DNA of 64,000 nucleotides from Pseudomonas shahriarae (GTDB lineage Bacteria > Pseudomonadota > Gammaproteobacteria > Pseudomonadales > Pseudomonadaceae), in assembly GCF_014268455.2 (NCBI RefSeq), contig NZ_CP077085.1:3141001-3205000 (forward strand), given 5' to 3'. Every line of letters begins with the position of its first letter. The stretch's first letter is position 1. Below are positions 1-9,000 of the stretch, piece after piece. The position numbers were made by a program, and so were the translations under genes. Under the pieces are notes generated by a model that made no database searches, was not told the origin of the DNA, and saw only the letters and a list, made by a program, of their open reading frames with translations.

Positions 1-1
1 A

Positions 2-604
2 AAGGCCGTCCCACCGTTCGACCTGACCATCACCGACTGCAACATGCCCCACATGAGTGGTTACGAGCTGACCCGGCGCATGCGCGACATCGAGCAATCC
101 CGTGCCCTGGGCGCCCATCCTGTGTTCGGCCTCACCGCCAATGCCCAATCGCAGATCATTCAGGACTGCCTGGACGCTGGCATGACCCAATGCCTGTTCA
201 AGCCTCTGGGCATCGAAGCCCTGACGCAGCACATCGGTGTGGTCTCGGCCCAGGTCGAGCGCCGGGCAAGCGCTGCCGCCACCACCGGCGGCGAACTGGG
301 CAAGCTCAAAGTACTGGCGCCCGAAGCGTATCCCGGCCTGGTGGACGAACTGGTCAGGACCAACCGTGCTGACGGTGCACAACTGGAGGCGCTTGCCCAC
401 GAAAACGACTTCGAGAAAGTCATGGGCCTGGCCCACAAGATCAGGGGCGGTGCACAAATGGCTGATGCCCAGGCGCTGATTGCGGCCTGCACGGCGTTGG
501 AAGAATCGGCGTCGCGGGGCGACAGTACGGTCTGCCAGCAACAGGTCAACCACCTGTTGAGCGAGATGATGTCACTGGAAGTCGACCTGTTAGCTAGCCT
601 GTAG
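2..604 (+). CDS. Hybrid sensor kinase, C-terminal part (receiver + HPt), 5' end outside window
   Basis: The reading frame is open from the window edge, so only the last 200 codons are seen. The first ~70 residues are the second half of a receiver domain: a D-x-x-M-P motif (TDCNMPHMSGYEL, phospho-acceptor Asp in TDC), then the conserved F-G-L-T-A-N strand and the Lys of the FKPLG motif. After a short Ala/Gly linker, the last ~100 residues form a histidine phosphotransfer domain, with the acceptor His in LAHKIRGGAQM. This REC-HPt tail is typical of BvgS/EvgS-type unorthodox kinases. An ATG at 44 lies inside the receiver and is not the true start. It is probably part of the same surface-attachment signalling neighbourhood, but its input domains cannot be seen. 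Confidence 0.88.
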   Translation, partial: KAVPPFDLTITDCNMPHMSGYELTRRMRDIEQSRALGAHPVFGLTANAQSQIIQDCLDAGMTQCLFKPLGIEALTQHIGVVSAQVERRASAAATTGGELGKLKVLAPEAYPGLVDELVRTNRADGAQLEALAHENDFEKVMGLAHKIRGGAQMADAQALIAACTALEESASRGDSTVCQQQVNHLLSEMMSLEVDLLASL

Positions 605-694
605 GCGTGCCAGGGCTGGCCATCTACACACGTCCCCAAGCAACACCAAAAGACTCGGGTAGAGACCTATGCATCGAGGGGCTGGATTTCAAGC

Positions 695-729
695 AAAAAA
701 AACGCCGTGCCCGCGGTCCAGGCACGACG
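695..729 (-). terminator. Rho-independent terminator of the first OmpA-like gene
   Basis: Read on the minus strand, a 9-bp stem (703-711 pairing with 721-729, one non-Watson-Crick pair) is followed by eight T residues. It lies about 40 bp past the stop codon of the OmpA-like gene. Confidence 0.8.
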
Positions 730-771
730 TAAAAGACGAGAAGCACAGCTTCTCGAGAGGGGATCAATTCT

Positions 772-1710
772 TTATGGCTGGGGGCGGTCAAGCTCCACGC
801 GGATGGCCACCCGGCGATTCGGTGCATAGCAACTGATCTGCTCGAGCCTTGGCCCGTAGCAGGTGTGCACCACAGGCTCGCGGCTGCCGGCACTGTCGGC
901 GCTGAGGATGGATTCGGCGATGCCACCATCCAGCAACATCTGCCGCACGGTATTGGCCCGCCGCTCCCCCAGCAACTGATTGTCGGAGGCACTGCCGAAT
1001 GGGTCGGTGTGCCCGGTCACCTGCACGTGTTTGAGCTGTGCATCATCGCTCTGCAGTTCAGCGAGCAACTGGCCGATGGCCGTGCGTCCGGCGAGGCTGA
1101 TGTCGCGGTAATCCGACTTGCCATAGGCAAACAGCACATCACTGGCCAAGGTGTAATGCTTGAAGCGTTCATCGTCCTTCAAGTGCGCATAGTAGCGACA
1201 AGCCTCGACACTGGTGGCGCGGGACAGTGCATGCATCTGCATACGCGTGGTGCTCAACTCCTGTTCAGCCTGGGTACGCTCGATCGGCATGGGGAAAGTA
1301 TTACCGTCCTCGCGCACTTTCAGGTAGTAGGTGCGCCCGCCTTCCAGGTTGGCCTGATACAGGTCCGTGCGCTTGCCATTGTAGGTCGGGGCATCGTTCA
1401 GGTAAGCGCCCAGCGTATGATTGCCGGGCGCCAGGCAGAAACTGGTGAACCCGCCGGGCAACAAGCCGGTGTGGAATTGCTGGTCGATGTAGACGTGGGC
1501 GGCGCCGTTGCGCTGCACCCCTGCCTTGTTGCGGTAATACACCACTTGCGCCTGGTCCACCGCCACTGGCGGCAACCCGATATACGCGGCATAAAATACC
1601 CGCCCCGCTACCTGGCCGGCCTTGGGCTCTTGCGCCAATGCAGGACAACTGATGAGTAAGGTAGCGCCGACCAGCAGCGCTACTCGATGTGTGTTTCGCA
1701 TGAAGTTCAT
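772..1710 (-). CDS. OmpA-family outer membrane/peptidoglycan-associated protein
   Basis: Exported protein of about 312 aa. An N-terminal signal peptide (MNFMRNTHRVALLVGATLL, cut near PALAQ) is followed by a ~140-residue region of unknown fold (reminiscent of DUF2846-type domains) and a C-terminal OmpA-like domain of ~120 residues. That domain carries the peptidoglycan-binding pattern (VTGHTDPFGS, then LGERRANTVRQML), so the protein probably anchors to the cell wall from the outer membrane. A paralog of the same architecture lies upstream. I chose the ATG at 1710 because a GGAA motif sits 5 nt before it and it gives a normal signal peptide. An ATG at 1737 with AGGTG before it is also possible and would add 9 residues. 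Confidence 0.9.
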   Translation of the reverse strand: MNFMRNTHRVALLVGATLLISCPALAQEPKAGQVAGRVFYAAYIGLPPVAVDQAQVVYYRNKAGVQRNGAAHVYIDQQFHTGLLPGGFTSFCLAPGNHTLGAYLNDAPTYNGKRTDLYQANLEGGRTYYLKVREDGNTFPMPIERTQAEQELSTTRMQMHALSRATSVEACRYYAHLKDDERFKHYTLASDVLFAYGKSDYRDISLAGRTAIGQLLAELQSDDAQLKHVQVTGHTDPFGSASDNQLLGERRANTVRQMLLDGGIAESILSADSAGSREPVVHTCYGPRLEQISCYAPNRRVAIRVELDRPQP

Positions 1711-1827
1711 CTGGGTTCCATCGCCAGCGCCAGCCATCGGGCACCTGGAAAAACAAACGGAATGGGATTGGCAATGATGGCCAACCGTTCGAGTCAGAAT
1801 TATCCGAAAGGCCGCGCTGCGCAGCTA

Positions 1828-1841
1828 TAAGACCCGTCTCA
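1828..1841. promoter_or_regulatory. RcsB-like palindromic box upstream of the OmpA-like gene
   Basis: TAAGACCCGTCTCA, an imperfect palindrome (TAAGAC, 2 bp, GTCTCA), lies 117 bp before the start chosen for the minus-strand OmpA-like gene. It matches the fimbrial-promoter box (TAAGAATCGTCTTA) at 11 of 14 positions and the reverse of the box at 10654 at 12 of 14. Its role as an operator is inferred. Confidence 0.45.
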
Positions 1842-1898
1842 GAAATGGCCCACATGGCCAGACAAAACGGGGGTTAAGTGCCTAATGCCGTAATTCAC

Positions 1899-1926
1899 TG
1901 CAGGAGCGAGCTTGCTCGCTCCTCCA
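1899..1926. repeat. Pseudomonas REP-type palindrome
   Basis: The stem GGAGCGAGC / GCTCGCTCC with a TT loop, framed by CA and TCCA, has the form of the repetitive extragenic palindromes scattered through fluorescent Pseudomonas genomes. Confidence 0.7.
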
Positions 1927-1971
1927 CAGAGCAAAAACCGCTCAAGGGCCTGCCCTCCCTGTTCAACAGGC

Positions 1972-2002
1972 AAAAAAAACCCGACGCTATCCGTGCGTCG
2001 GG
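1972..2002 (-). terminator. Rho-independent terminator of the second OmpA-like gene
   Basis: On the minus strand, CCCGACGC pairs perfectly with GCGTCGGG around a 7-nt loop, followed by eight T residues, about 37 bp past the stop codon. Confidence 0.87.
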
Positions 2003-2038
2003 CCAAAAGCCAGGAGAGGGGAATCTGCCTGGGAAGTA

Positions 2039-2959
2039 TCAGTTACGCGTGTCGACCCGCACCACGACGCGACGGTCGGCGGCGTAGCAGGCAATCTGCT
2101 CGGAGCGCGAACCGTAGCAGCCATTGCTTACCGGTTGATCCGCGCCGGCACTGCTGGCGCTGACTGCCGAAGACGGCAAGCCGCCGTCGAGCAGCAAACG
2201 ACGCACGGTTTGTGCGCGCTTGAGGCCCAACGTACGGTTAGCGGCGGCAGAACCGATGGCATCGGTATGGCCAACCACTTCGATACGGTCCAGGTTGGCG
2301 TTTTCCTGCTTCAGTCGGGTGACCAACTGGCGGATGGCTTCGCGGCCCTGATGGGTGATGTCCTGGTAGCCCGACTTGCCAAAGGCAAACAGCACGTCGC
2401 CAGAGACCGCGTAATCCTTGAACTGCGCCACCGGCATTGCCTGGTAGTCACACGCCTGCACGGTCGAGGCACGGGACAGTGCCTGGACCTGCTTGCGCAT
2501 GCCGGCCAGCTCGCGCTCGGCTTCTACGCGTGTTACCGCCTGGGGAGCGCCGTAACCGTCTTCGCGAACCCGCAGGAAGTACGTCTTGCCGCCGTCCAGG
2601 GAGGCCGAGAACACGTCGGTGGTCTTGCCCTTGTACTGCGGCGCATCTTTTACATAAGCGCCTAGGCTGTGATTGCCCGGTGCCACGCAAAACGCGCTGT
2701 AACCGCCTGGCAACAGGCCGGCATGAAACTCGCGGTCCACATACACGTGGGCGGCGCCCTGTTGGGTGCCCATGGCACTTGAGCGGTAATACACCACTTG
2801 CACCTGACGGTCAGAGACCGGGGCCACAGGCATGTATTGATTGCCAAACACCTTGCTCGAGACAGCCCCAGGGGTGAAACCCTCGGCCGTGGCGAACGGG
2901 GCACTGGCCAACGCCAAACTCAGCAGTGCAGCGTTAAAGACGGTGATACGTTTAAACAT
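2039..2959 (-). CDS. OmpA-family outer membrane/peptidoglycan-associated protein (paralog)
   Basis: About 306 aa, with the same layout as its downstream neighbour: signal peptide (MFKRITVFNAALLSLALAS, cut near ATAEG), a ~140-residue middle region with shared motifs (GAAHVYVD, GNHSLGAYVKDAPQYKGK, TYFLRVREDG), and a C-terminal OmpA-like domain (VVGHTDAIGSAAANRTLG, LKRAQTVRRLLLDGG). The pair looks like a tandem duplication. The ATG at 2959 is preferred because GGAG lies 8 nt upstream; the ATG at 2965 is only 2 nt from it. Each gene has its own terminator, so they are probably separate transcription units. The gene lies downstream of the giant adhesin on the same strand, which suggests a shared surface role, by inference. 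Confidence 0.9.
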   Translation of the reverse strand: MFKRITVFNAALLSLALASAPFATAEGFTPGAVSSKVFGNQYMPVAPVSDRQVQVVYYRSSAMGTQQGAAHVYVDREFHAGLLPGGYSAFCVAPGNHSLGAYVKDAPQYKGKTTDVFSASLDGGKTYFLRVREDGYGAPQAVTRVEAERELAGMRKQVQALSRASTVQACDYQAMPVAQFKDYAVSGDVLFAFGKSGYQDITHQGREAIRQLVTRLKQENANLDRIEVVGHTDAIGSAAANRTLGLKRAQTVRRLLLDGGLPSSAVSASSAGADQPVSNGCYGSRSEQIACYAADRRVVVRVDTRN

Positions 2960-3047
2960 GATCATGACTCCACCGCGAACACCGTGAGGTGCCCGCAGAT
3001 ATTGAATGGATTAAGGCTGGAGCGAACCAACCGATTGGCAGCGCGAG

Positions 3048-3074
3048 CCGTGTACAGGCTGGGCCTGCACACGG
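3048..3074 (-). terminator. Hairpin after the adhesin gene
   Basis: CCGTGTACAGG pairs with CCTGCACACGG with one mismatch around a 5-nt loop, directly past the adhesin stop codon. No T-run follows on the minus strand, so it may be a weak terminator or an mRNA 3'-end stabiliser. Confidence 0.5.
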
Positions 3075-3083
3075 TGTTCGCGT

Positions 3084-6000
3084 TTACACCAGGTTGGTGG
3101 TTACCCCGTCCTGAACCAGCAATTGAGCATCGAGGCTGGAGTGTTGGAACACGTTGTACGTCACCCCTTCCACGATCACCTGACCCTGACCTGCCCAATC
3201 ACCCGGGTCGGTGCCGTCGGCCAGCAGGTCGTCGAGGTTGACGACGTCGCCAGCGTTGCCTTTGATCATCATCTGCGTGGTGTCATCCGCGGTGAACAGG
3301 CTGTCCCCCCCTTGCGACAGCACATCGGACAGCGACAGGTTCAGCGTGTTGTCACCAGTGCCCGTGAGATCGATGACCTCAATGGACGAGACCTGGTTGC
3401 CCAGGGCCGACAGGTCCAGGAGCTGGTTGGCGCCCGTCAACACCAGCGTATCGATGGCATCGCTGCCTTCGGCTACCAGTGCCGCTTCGTCACCCTCGGT
3501 GACATAGATGACATGGTCAGAAGTTGTATTTGACTCGTCCGCCAACGGCAAGTTAGGAAGGGCTAAGTCTGCGAAAGATATCTCGTTAATATATAAATGT
3601 CTTGAGTCAGGATTGTCTATTACAAAGCTAGAAAACTCCAAACCGTCAGGCATCGAGATATGCCGCAGTCCATCTGACCCCCCCAGCATAATCTCAGTAT
3701 GAATCAGCTCCCCGTCCGCATTGTAAAAAGTAATAATGGTATCCAACACACGACCGGCTTGAAGCGTTAATTTAAAATTGAGTGTACTTGCCGTTTCGCC
3801 TTTCAGGTCGAACTCAACCTTGGCCCCAAGGATCGCCAGTTGCTGCCCAGCAGCATGCCCCTGGTTAATAAGGCCAACACCAGCCCCCCTCGGAACATTA
3901 TTTTCTATCCTTGTGAGCGTAAACAAATCGAGCTCAAACGGAACACCCAAATCAAATTTATGATTCAGCGGCAGCCCCTCAAAACCTTCGGTCTTGATCG
4001 GGCCATTTGCCAAGATGAGATTGTCTACGAACAGGCCACTCCCTGCATTAACGTCAGTCTCAATCTCAAATCGGCTAAACTCCATGCCTCCAGGCATTAT
4101 AAACTGCTGCGAGCCTGGCTCTTTAGAAACGGTATCCGTATGAATCAGCACGCCATTCGCGTCATAAAATCGAATTTCGTTAATATGCTGTGCACCAAGA
4201 CCGGACGCTTCCATAACAAGTACACTTGAAGAATCCCCCTTCAAATCAAAATCAAGTTTACCGTAGATCCGCAACATTGGGTCGCTGATAGTGTTAGGGT
4301 TAACAGGCACCACATCGCTCGAGCCGCTTATGTTCGTGATCGCCATCGCCTTAAGATCAAGAACACTTCCCACTGCAATACCGCCGAGTGGCGCACCATC
4401 AAAACTCTCGATGTTGCTATAGGTGCCAAAAACCGACGTAATACGAAGATCAAATTGATCACTGACCGGCCCTTGATTACCGGCTAGGTCGACCGACGAA
4501 GCCGTCAGACCATGAGAACCTGAACTCAGCGGTGTAACAACCGAGTAACTCCAATTACCGAACTCATCAACCTGTACCGTGTCGATTGGCACGCCACTGT
4601 CGAAGATGGTCACGGTACTGCCAGGCTCGCTGGTACCACTGATCAGTGGGGTACGGTCCGTCGTCTCGTCGCCCGGATTGATAGGGGTCGGGGTGCCGTC
4701 GTCATTGATCACAGACGTGATCTGCGTGATCGGCGCCGTGGTGTCAATGATCACTGTCCATGGAGCAGACGGTGCACTCTGGTTACCGGCCGGATCCTGG
4801 GCAATCACGTCGAACACGTTGGTCGAGCCATTGTTCAGCGCCGGGTTTGGCGTGTAGGTCCAGCTACCGTCCGGCTGCACGGTGACGCGGTCCAGTTCAT
4901 TACCGTTGTTGCGGATAATGATCGTGTCGCCGGCTACGCCACTACCCACCAGGGTCGGTGTGGTGTCGTCGGTGGTCGAACCATCCACCAGCGGGTCCTG
5001 GATATCGCCCACGTCATCGCGGATTTCATCAATGGTCGGGGCCGCCGGGGGCGTCAGGTCGATTTCAAGGTTGAAATCAGCCGTCGGTGCGCTTTCACCA
5101 CCTGCGGCGGTGACCACTGTTGCGGTGAACGCATAGCTACCTTCGGGCAGCGGCGGGTTAACTTCGTACTCCCAACGACCGGCATTGTTGACCGCTACAC
5201 CCTCCTGCAACAGCACGCCATCGAGGTAGATATTGACGGTCGATCCCGGTGTTGCCTGACCACGCAGGGTCGGTGTGGCGTCGTCGGTCACGCTGCCACT
5301 GGCCAGAGGATCCTGGTTCGGGCCCACGTTATCCAGCGCCTGTTCGATGCTGATGGCAACGGCACTGGTATCGACGGTGAAGTCGATCGGCGTGCTTTCA
5401 GGGCTACGGTTACCGGCTGCGTCCACGACTTCAGTGCTGAAGCTATGCGAGCCATCGGCCAGCGGTCGTGCCGGGGTGTAGCTCCAGTTACCAGCGCCAT
5501 CCACCGGTACGCGATCAATCTCGACGCCACCGTCATAGATGATCAAGGTGGTGTTGGGCTCGGCAGTACCGCTGAACGTCGGGGTATTGTCGTCAGTGAT
5601 ATCGCCGCTGTTGATCGGACCGGTAATCGCACCCACGTTGTCTTCAAGCTGACTGGCATCTGCCGCCGCCGGTGGAGTGATATCCACGGTGATCGGATAA
5701 TCGCCAGTCGCCGGGCTGACATTGCCGGCCGAGTTGGTCGCGGTTGCAGTCAGGTTGTTCAGACCTGGCGTCAAGGCCGGGCTTGGGGTGATAGTCCAGT
5801 TGCCGAGTGCGTCTGCCACTACGCTACCGACGGGGACACCGTTGGCGAACAGAGTGACGGTGGAGAAGGCCTCAGCGGTACCACTCACTTGTGGCTCGGT
5901 ATCGTTGGTGCTTTCGCCTGGCATGATGTTGCCGACGTTATCGGCGATATCGTCGAACACACCGGTGATGCTTGGCGCTGGCGGCAGGCCACCGGCAATC

Positions 6001-9000
6001 AGCTCGAAGTCGACGCTGTTGGACGGCGCGCTGGTGTTACCAGCAGCATCGACAGCCTCTGCCGTCAGGTCATGCGGGCCATTGAGCAGTGGCGGTACCG
6101 GGGTGTGGGTCCAACTGCCATCGGCACCGACGGGTACGCGGCCGATTTCCCGGCCATTGTCATAGATGATCACCGTCGTGCCAGGCTCGGCCTGACCACG
6201 GATTTCCGGCTGGGAATCGTCGGTGATGTCGCCCGGCATGATATTGCCGGTCGAGGTGCCCTGGTCATCGAACACGCTGTCGATGGTCGGGGCCACAGGG
6301 GCTGCGGTGTCGATGATGATGGTCCATGGATCGGACGGCGCGCTTTGGTTGCCGGCCGGATCCTCGGCGATTACGTCAAACTGATTGGTCGAACCATTGT
6401 TCAGCGGCGGGTTTGGCGTGTAGGTCCAGCTACCATCCGGCTGCACGGTGACGCGGTCCAGTTCATTACCGTTGTTGCGGATAATGATCGTGTCGCCGGC
6501 TACGCCACTGCCCACCAGGGTCGGTGTGGTGTCGTCGGTGGTCGAACCATCCACCAGCGGGTCTTGGATATCGCCCACGTCATCGCGGATTTCATCAATG
6601 GTCGGGGCCGCCGGGGGCGTCAGGTCGATTTCAAGGTTGAATTCAGCCGTCGGTGCGCTTTCACCACCTGCGGCGGTGACCACTGTTGCGGTGAACGCAT
6701 AGCTACCTTCGGGCAGCGGCGGGTTAACTTCGTACTCCCAACGACCGGCATTGTTGACCGCTACACCCTCCTGCAACAGCACGCCATCGAGGTAGATATT
6801 GACGGTCGATCCCGGTGTTGCCTGACCACGCAGGGTCGGTGTGGCGTCGTCGGTCACGCTGCCGCTGGCCAGAGGATCCTGGTTCGGGCCCACGTTATCC
6901 AGCGCCTGTTCGATGCTGATGGCAACGGCACTGGTATCGACGGTGAAGTCGATCGGCGTGCTTTCAGGGCTACGGTTACCGGCTGCGTCCACGACTTCGG
7001 TGCTGAAGCTATGCGGGCCATCGGCCAGCGGTCGTGCCGGGGTGTAGCTCCAGTTACCAGCGCCATCCACCGGTACACGATCAATCTCGACGCCACCGTC
7101 ATAGATGATCAAGGTGGTGTTGGGCTCGGCAGTACCGCTGAACGTCGGGGTATTGTCGTCAGTGATATCGCCGCTGTTGATCGGACCGGTAATCGCACCC
7201 ACGTTGTCTTCAAGCTGACTGGCATCTGCCGCCGCCGGTGGAGTGATATCCACGGTGATCGGATAATCGCCAGTCGCCGGGCTGACATTGCCGGCCGAGT
7301 TGGTCGCGGTTGCAGTCAGGTTGTTCAGACCTGGCGCCAAGGCCGGGCTTGGGGTGATAGTCCAGTTGCCGAGTGCGTCTGCCACTACGCTACCGACGGG
7401 GACACCGTTGGCGAACAGAGTGACGGTGGAGAAGGCCTCAGCGGTACCACTCACTTGTGGCTCGGTATCGTTGGTGCTTTCGCCTGGCATGATGTTGCCG
7501 ACGTTATCGGCGATATCGTCGAACACACCGGTGATGCTTGGCGCTGGCGGCAGGCCACCGGCAACCAGCTCGAAGTCGACGCTGTTGGACGGCGCGCTGG
7601 TGTTACCATCAGCATCGACAGCCTCTGCCGTCAGGTCATGCGGGCCATTGAGCAGTGGCGGCACCGGGGTGTGGGTCCAACTGCCATCGGCAGCGACGGG
7701 TACGCGGCCGATTTCCCGGCCATTGTCATAAATGATCACCGTCGTGCCAGGCTCGGCCTGACCACGGATTTCCGGCTGGGAATCGTCGGTGATGTCGCCC
7801 GGCATGATATTGCCGGTCGAGGTGCCCTGGTCATCGAATACGCTGTCGATGGTCGGGGCCACAGGGGCGGTGGTGTCAACGATCACGATGTACGGATCGG
7901 ACGGCTCGCTGGCGTTGCCCGCCGGGTCAGTCACGATCACGGTGATCGGGTGCGGGCCTTCAATCAGCTCGGGGTCCGGAGTGAACTCCCAACGACCGTC
8001 TTCGCCAACAATGACTTCGCCGATTTCCACGCTGCCATCAATAATGGTGACTTTGTCGCCAGGTTGCAGGCCGCCACCGCCAAAGGTCGGGGTGCCGTCG
8101 TCGGTGACGCCGCCATTACCGATATCGCCGATGATCGGGCCAACGTTGTCGATGGCTTCTTCGATGCCACCGGTGCCGATGCCTGGTTTGACCGGTGCAG
8201 TGGTGTCAACAATCACGATGTACGGATCGGACGGCTCGCTGGCGTTGCCCGCCGGGTCGGTCACGATCACGGTGATCGGGTGCGGGCCTTCAATCAGCTC
8301 AGGGTCCGGAGTGAACTCCCAACGACCGTCTTCGTCAACAATGACTTCGCCGATTTCCACGCCGTCATCAATAATGGTGACTTTGTCGCCAGGTTGCAGG
8401 CCGCCACCGCCAAAGGTCGGGGTGCCGTCGTCGGTGACGCCGCCATTACCGATATCGCCGATGATCGGGCCAACGTTGTCGATGGCTTCTTCGATGCCAC
8501 CGGTGCCGATGCCTGGTTTGACCGGTGCAGTGGTGTCAACAATCACGATGTACGGATCGGACGGCTCGCTGGCGTTGCCCGCCGGGTCGGTCACGATCAC
8601 GGTGATCGGGTGCGGGCCTTCAATCAGCTCAGGGTCCGGAGTGAACTCCCAACGACCGTCTTCGTCAACAATGACTTCGCCGATTTCCACGCCGTCATCA
8701 ATAATGGTGACTTTGTCGCCAGGTTGCAGGCCGCCACCGCCAAAGGTCGGGGTGCCGTCGTCGGTGACGCCGCCATTACCGATATCGCCGATGATCGGGC
8801 CAACGTTGTCGATGGCTTCTTCGATACCACCGGTACCGATGCCTGGTTTGACTGGCGCGGTAGTGTCGACAATCACGATGTACGGATCGGACGGTTCGCT
8901 TTTGTTGCCTGCAGGATCCGTGACAATCACGGTGATCGGGTGCGGGCCTTCAATCAGCTCAGGGTCCGGAGTGAACTCCCAACGACCGTCTTCGCCAACA

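Larger units (their letters stand above)
1711..2038. other. Intergenic region between the two OmpA-like genes
   Basis: This 328-bp stretch holds no gene. It contains the promoter region of the downstream OmpA-like gene with an RcsB-like box, a REP palindrome and the terminator of the upstream OmpA-like gene. Each is listed separately. Nothing else was seen. Confidence 0.7.
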
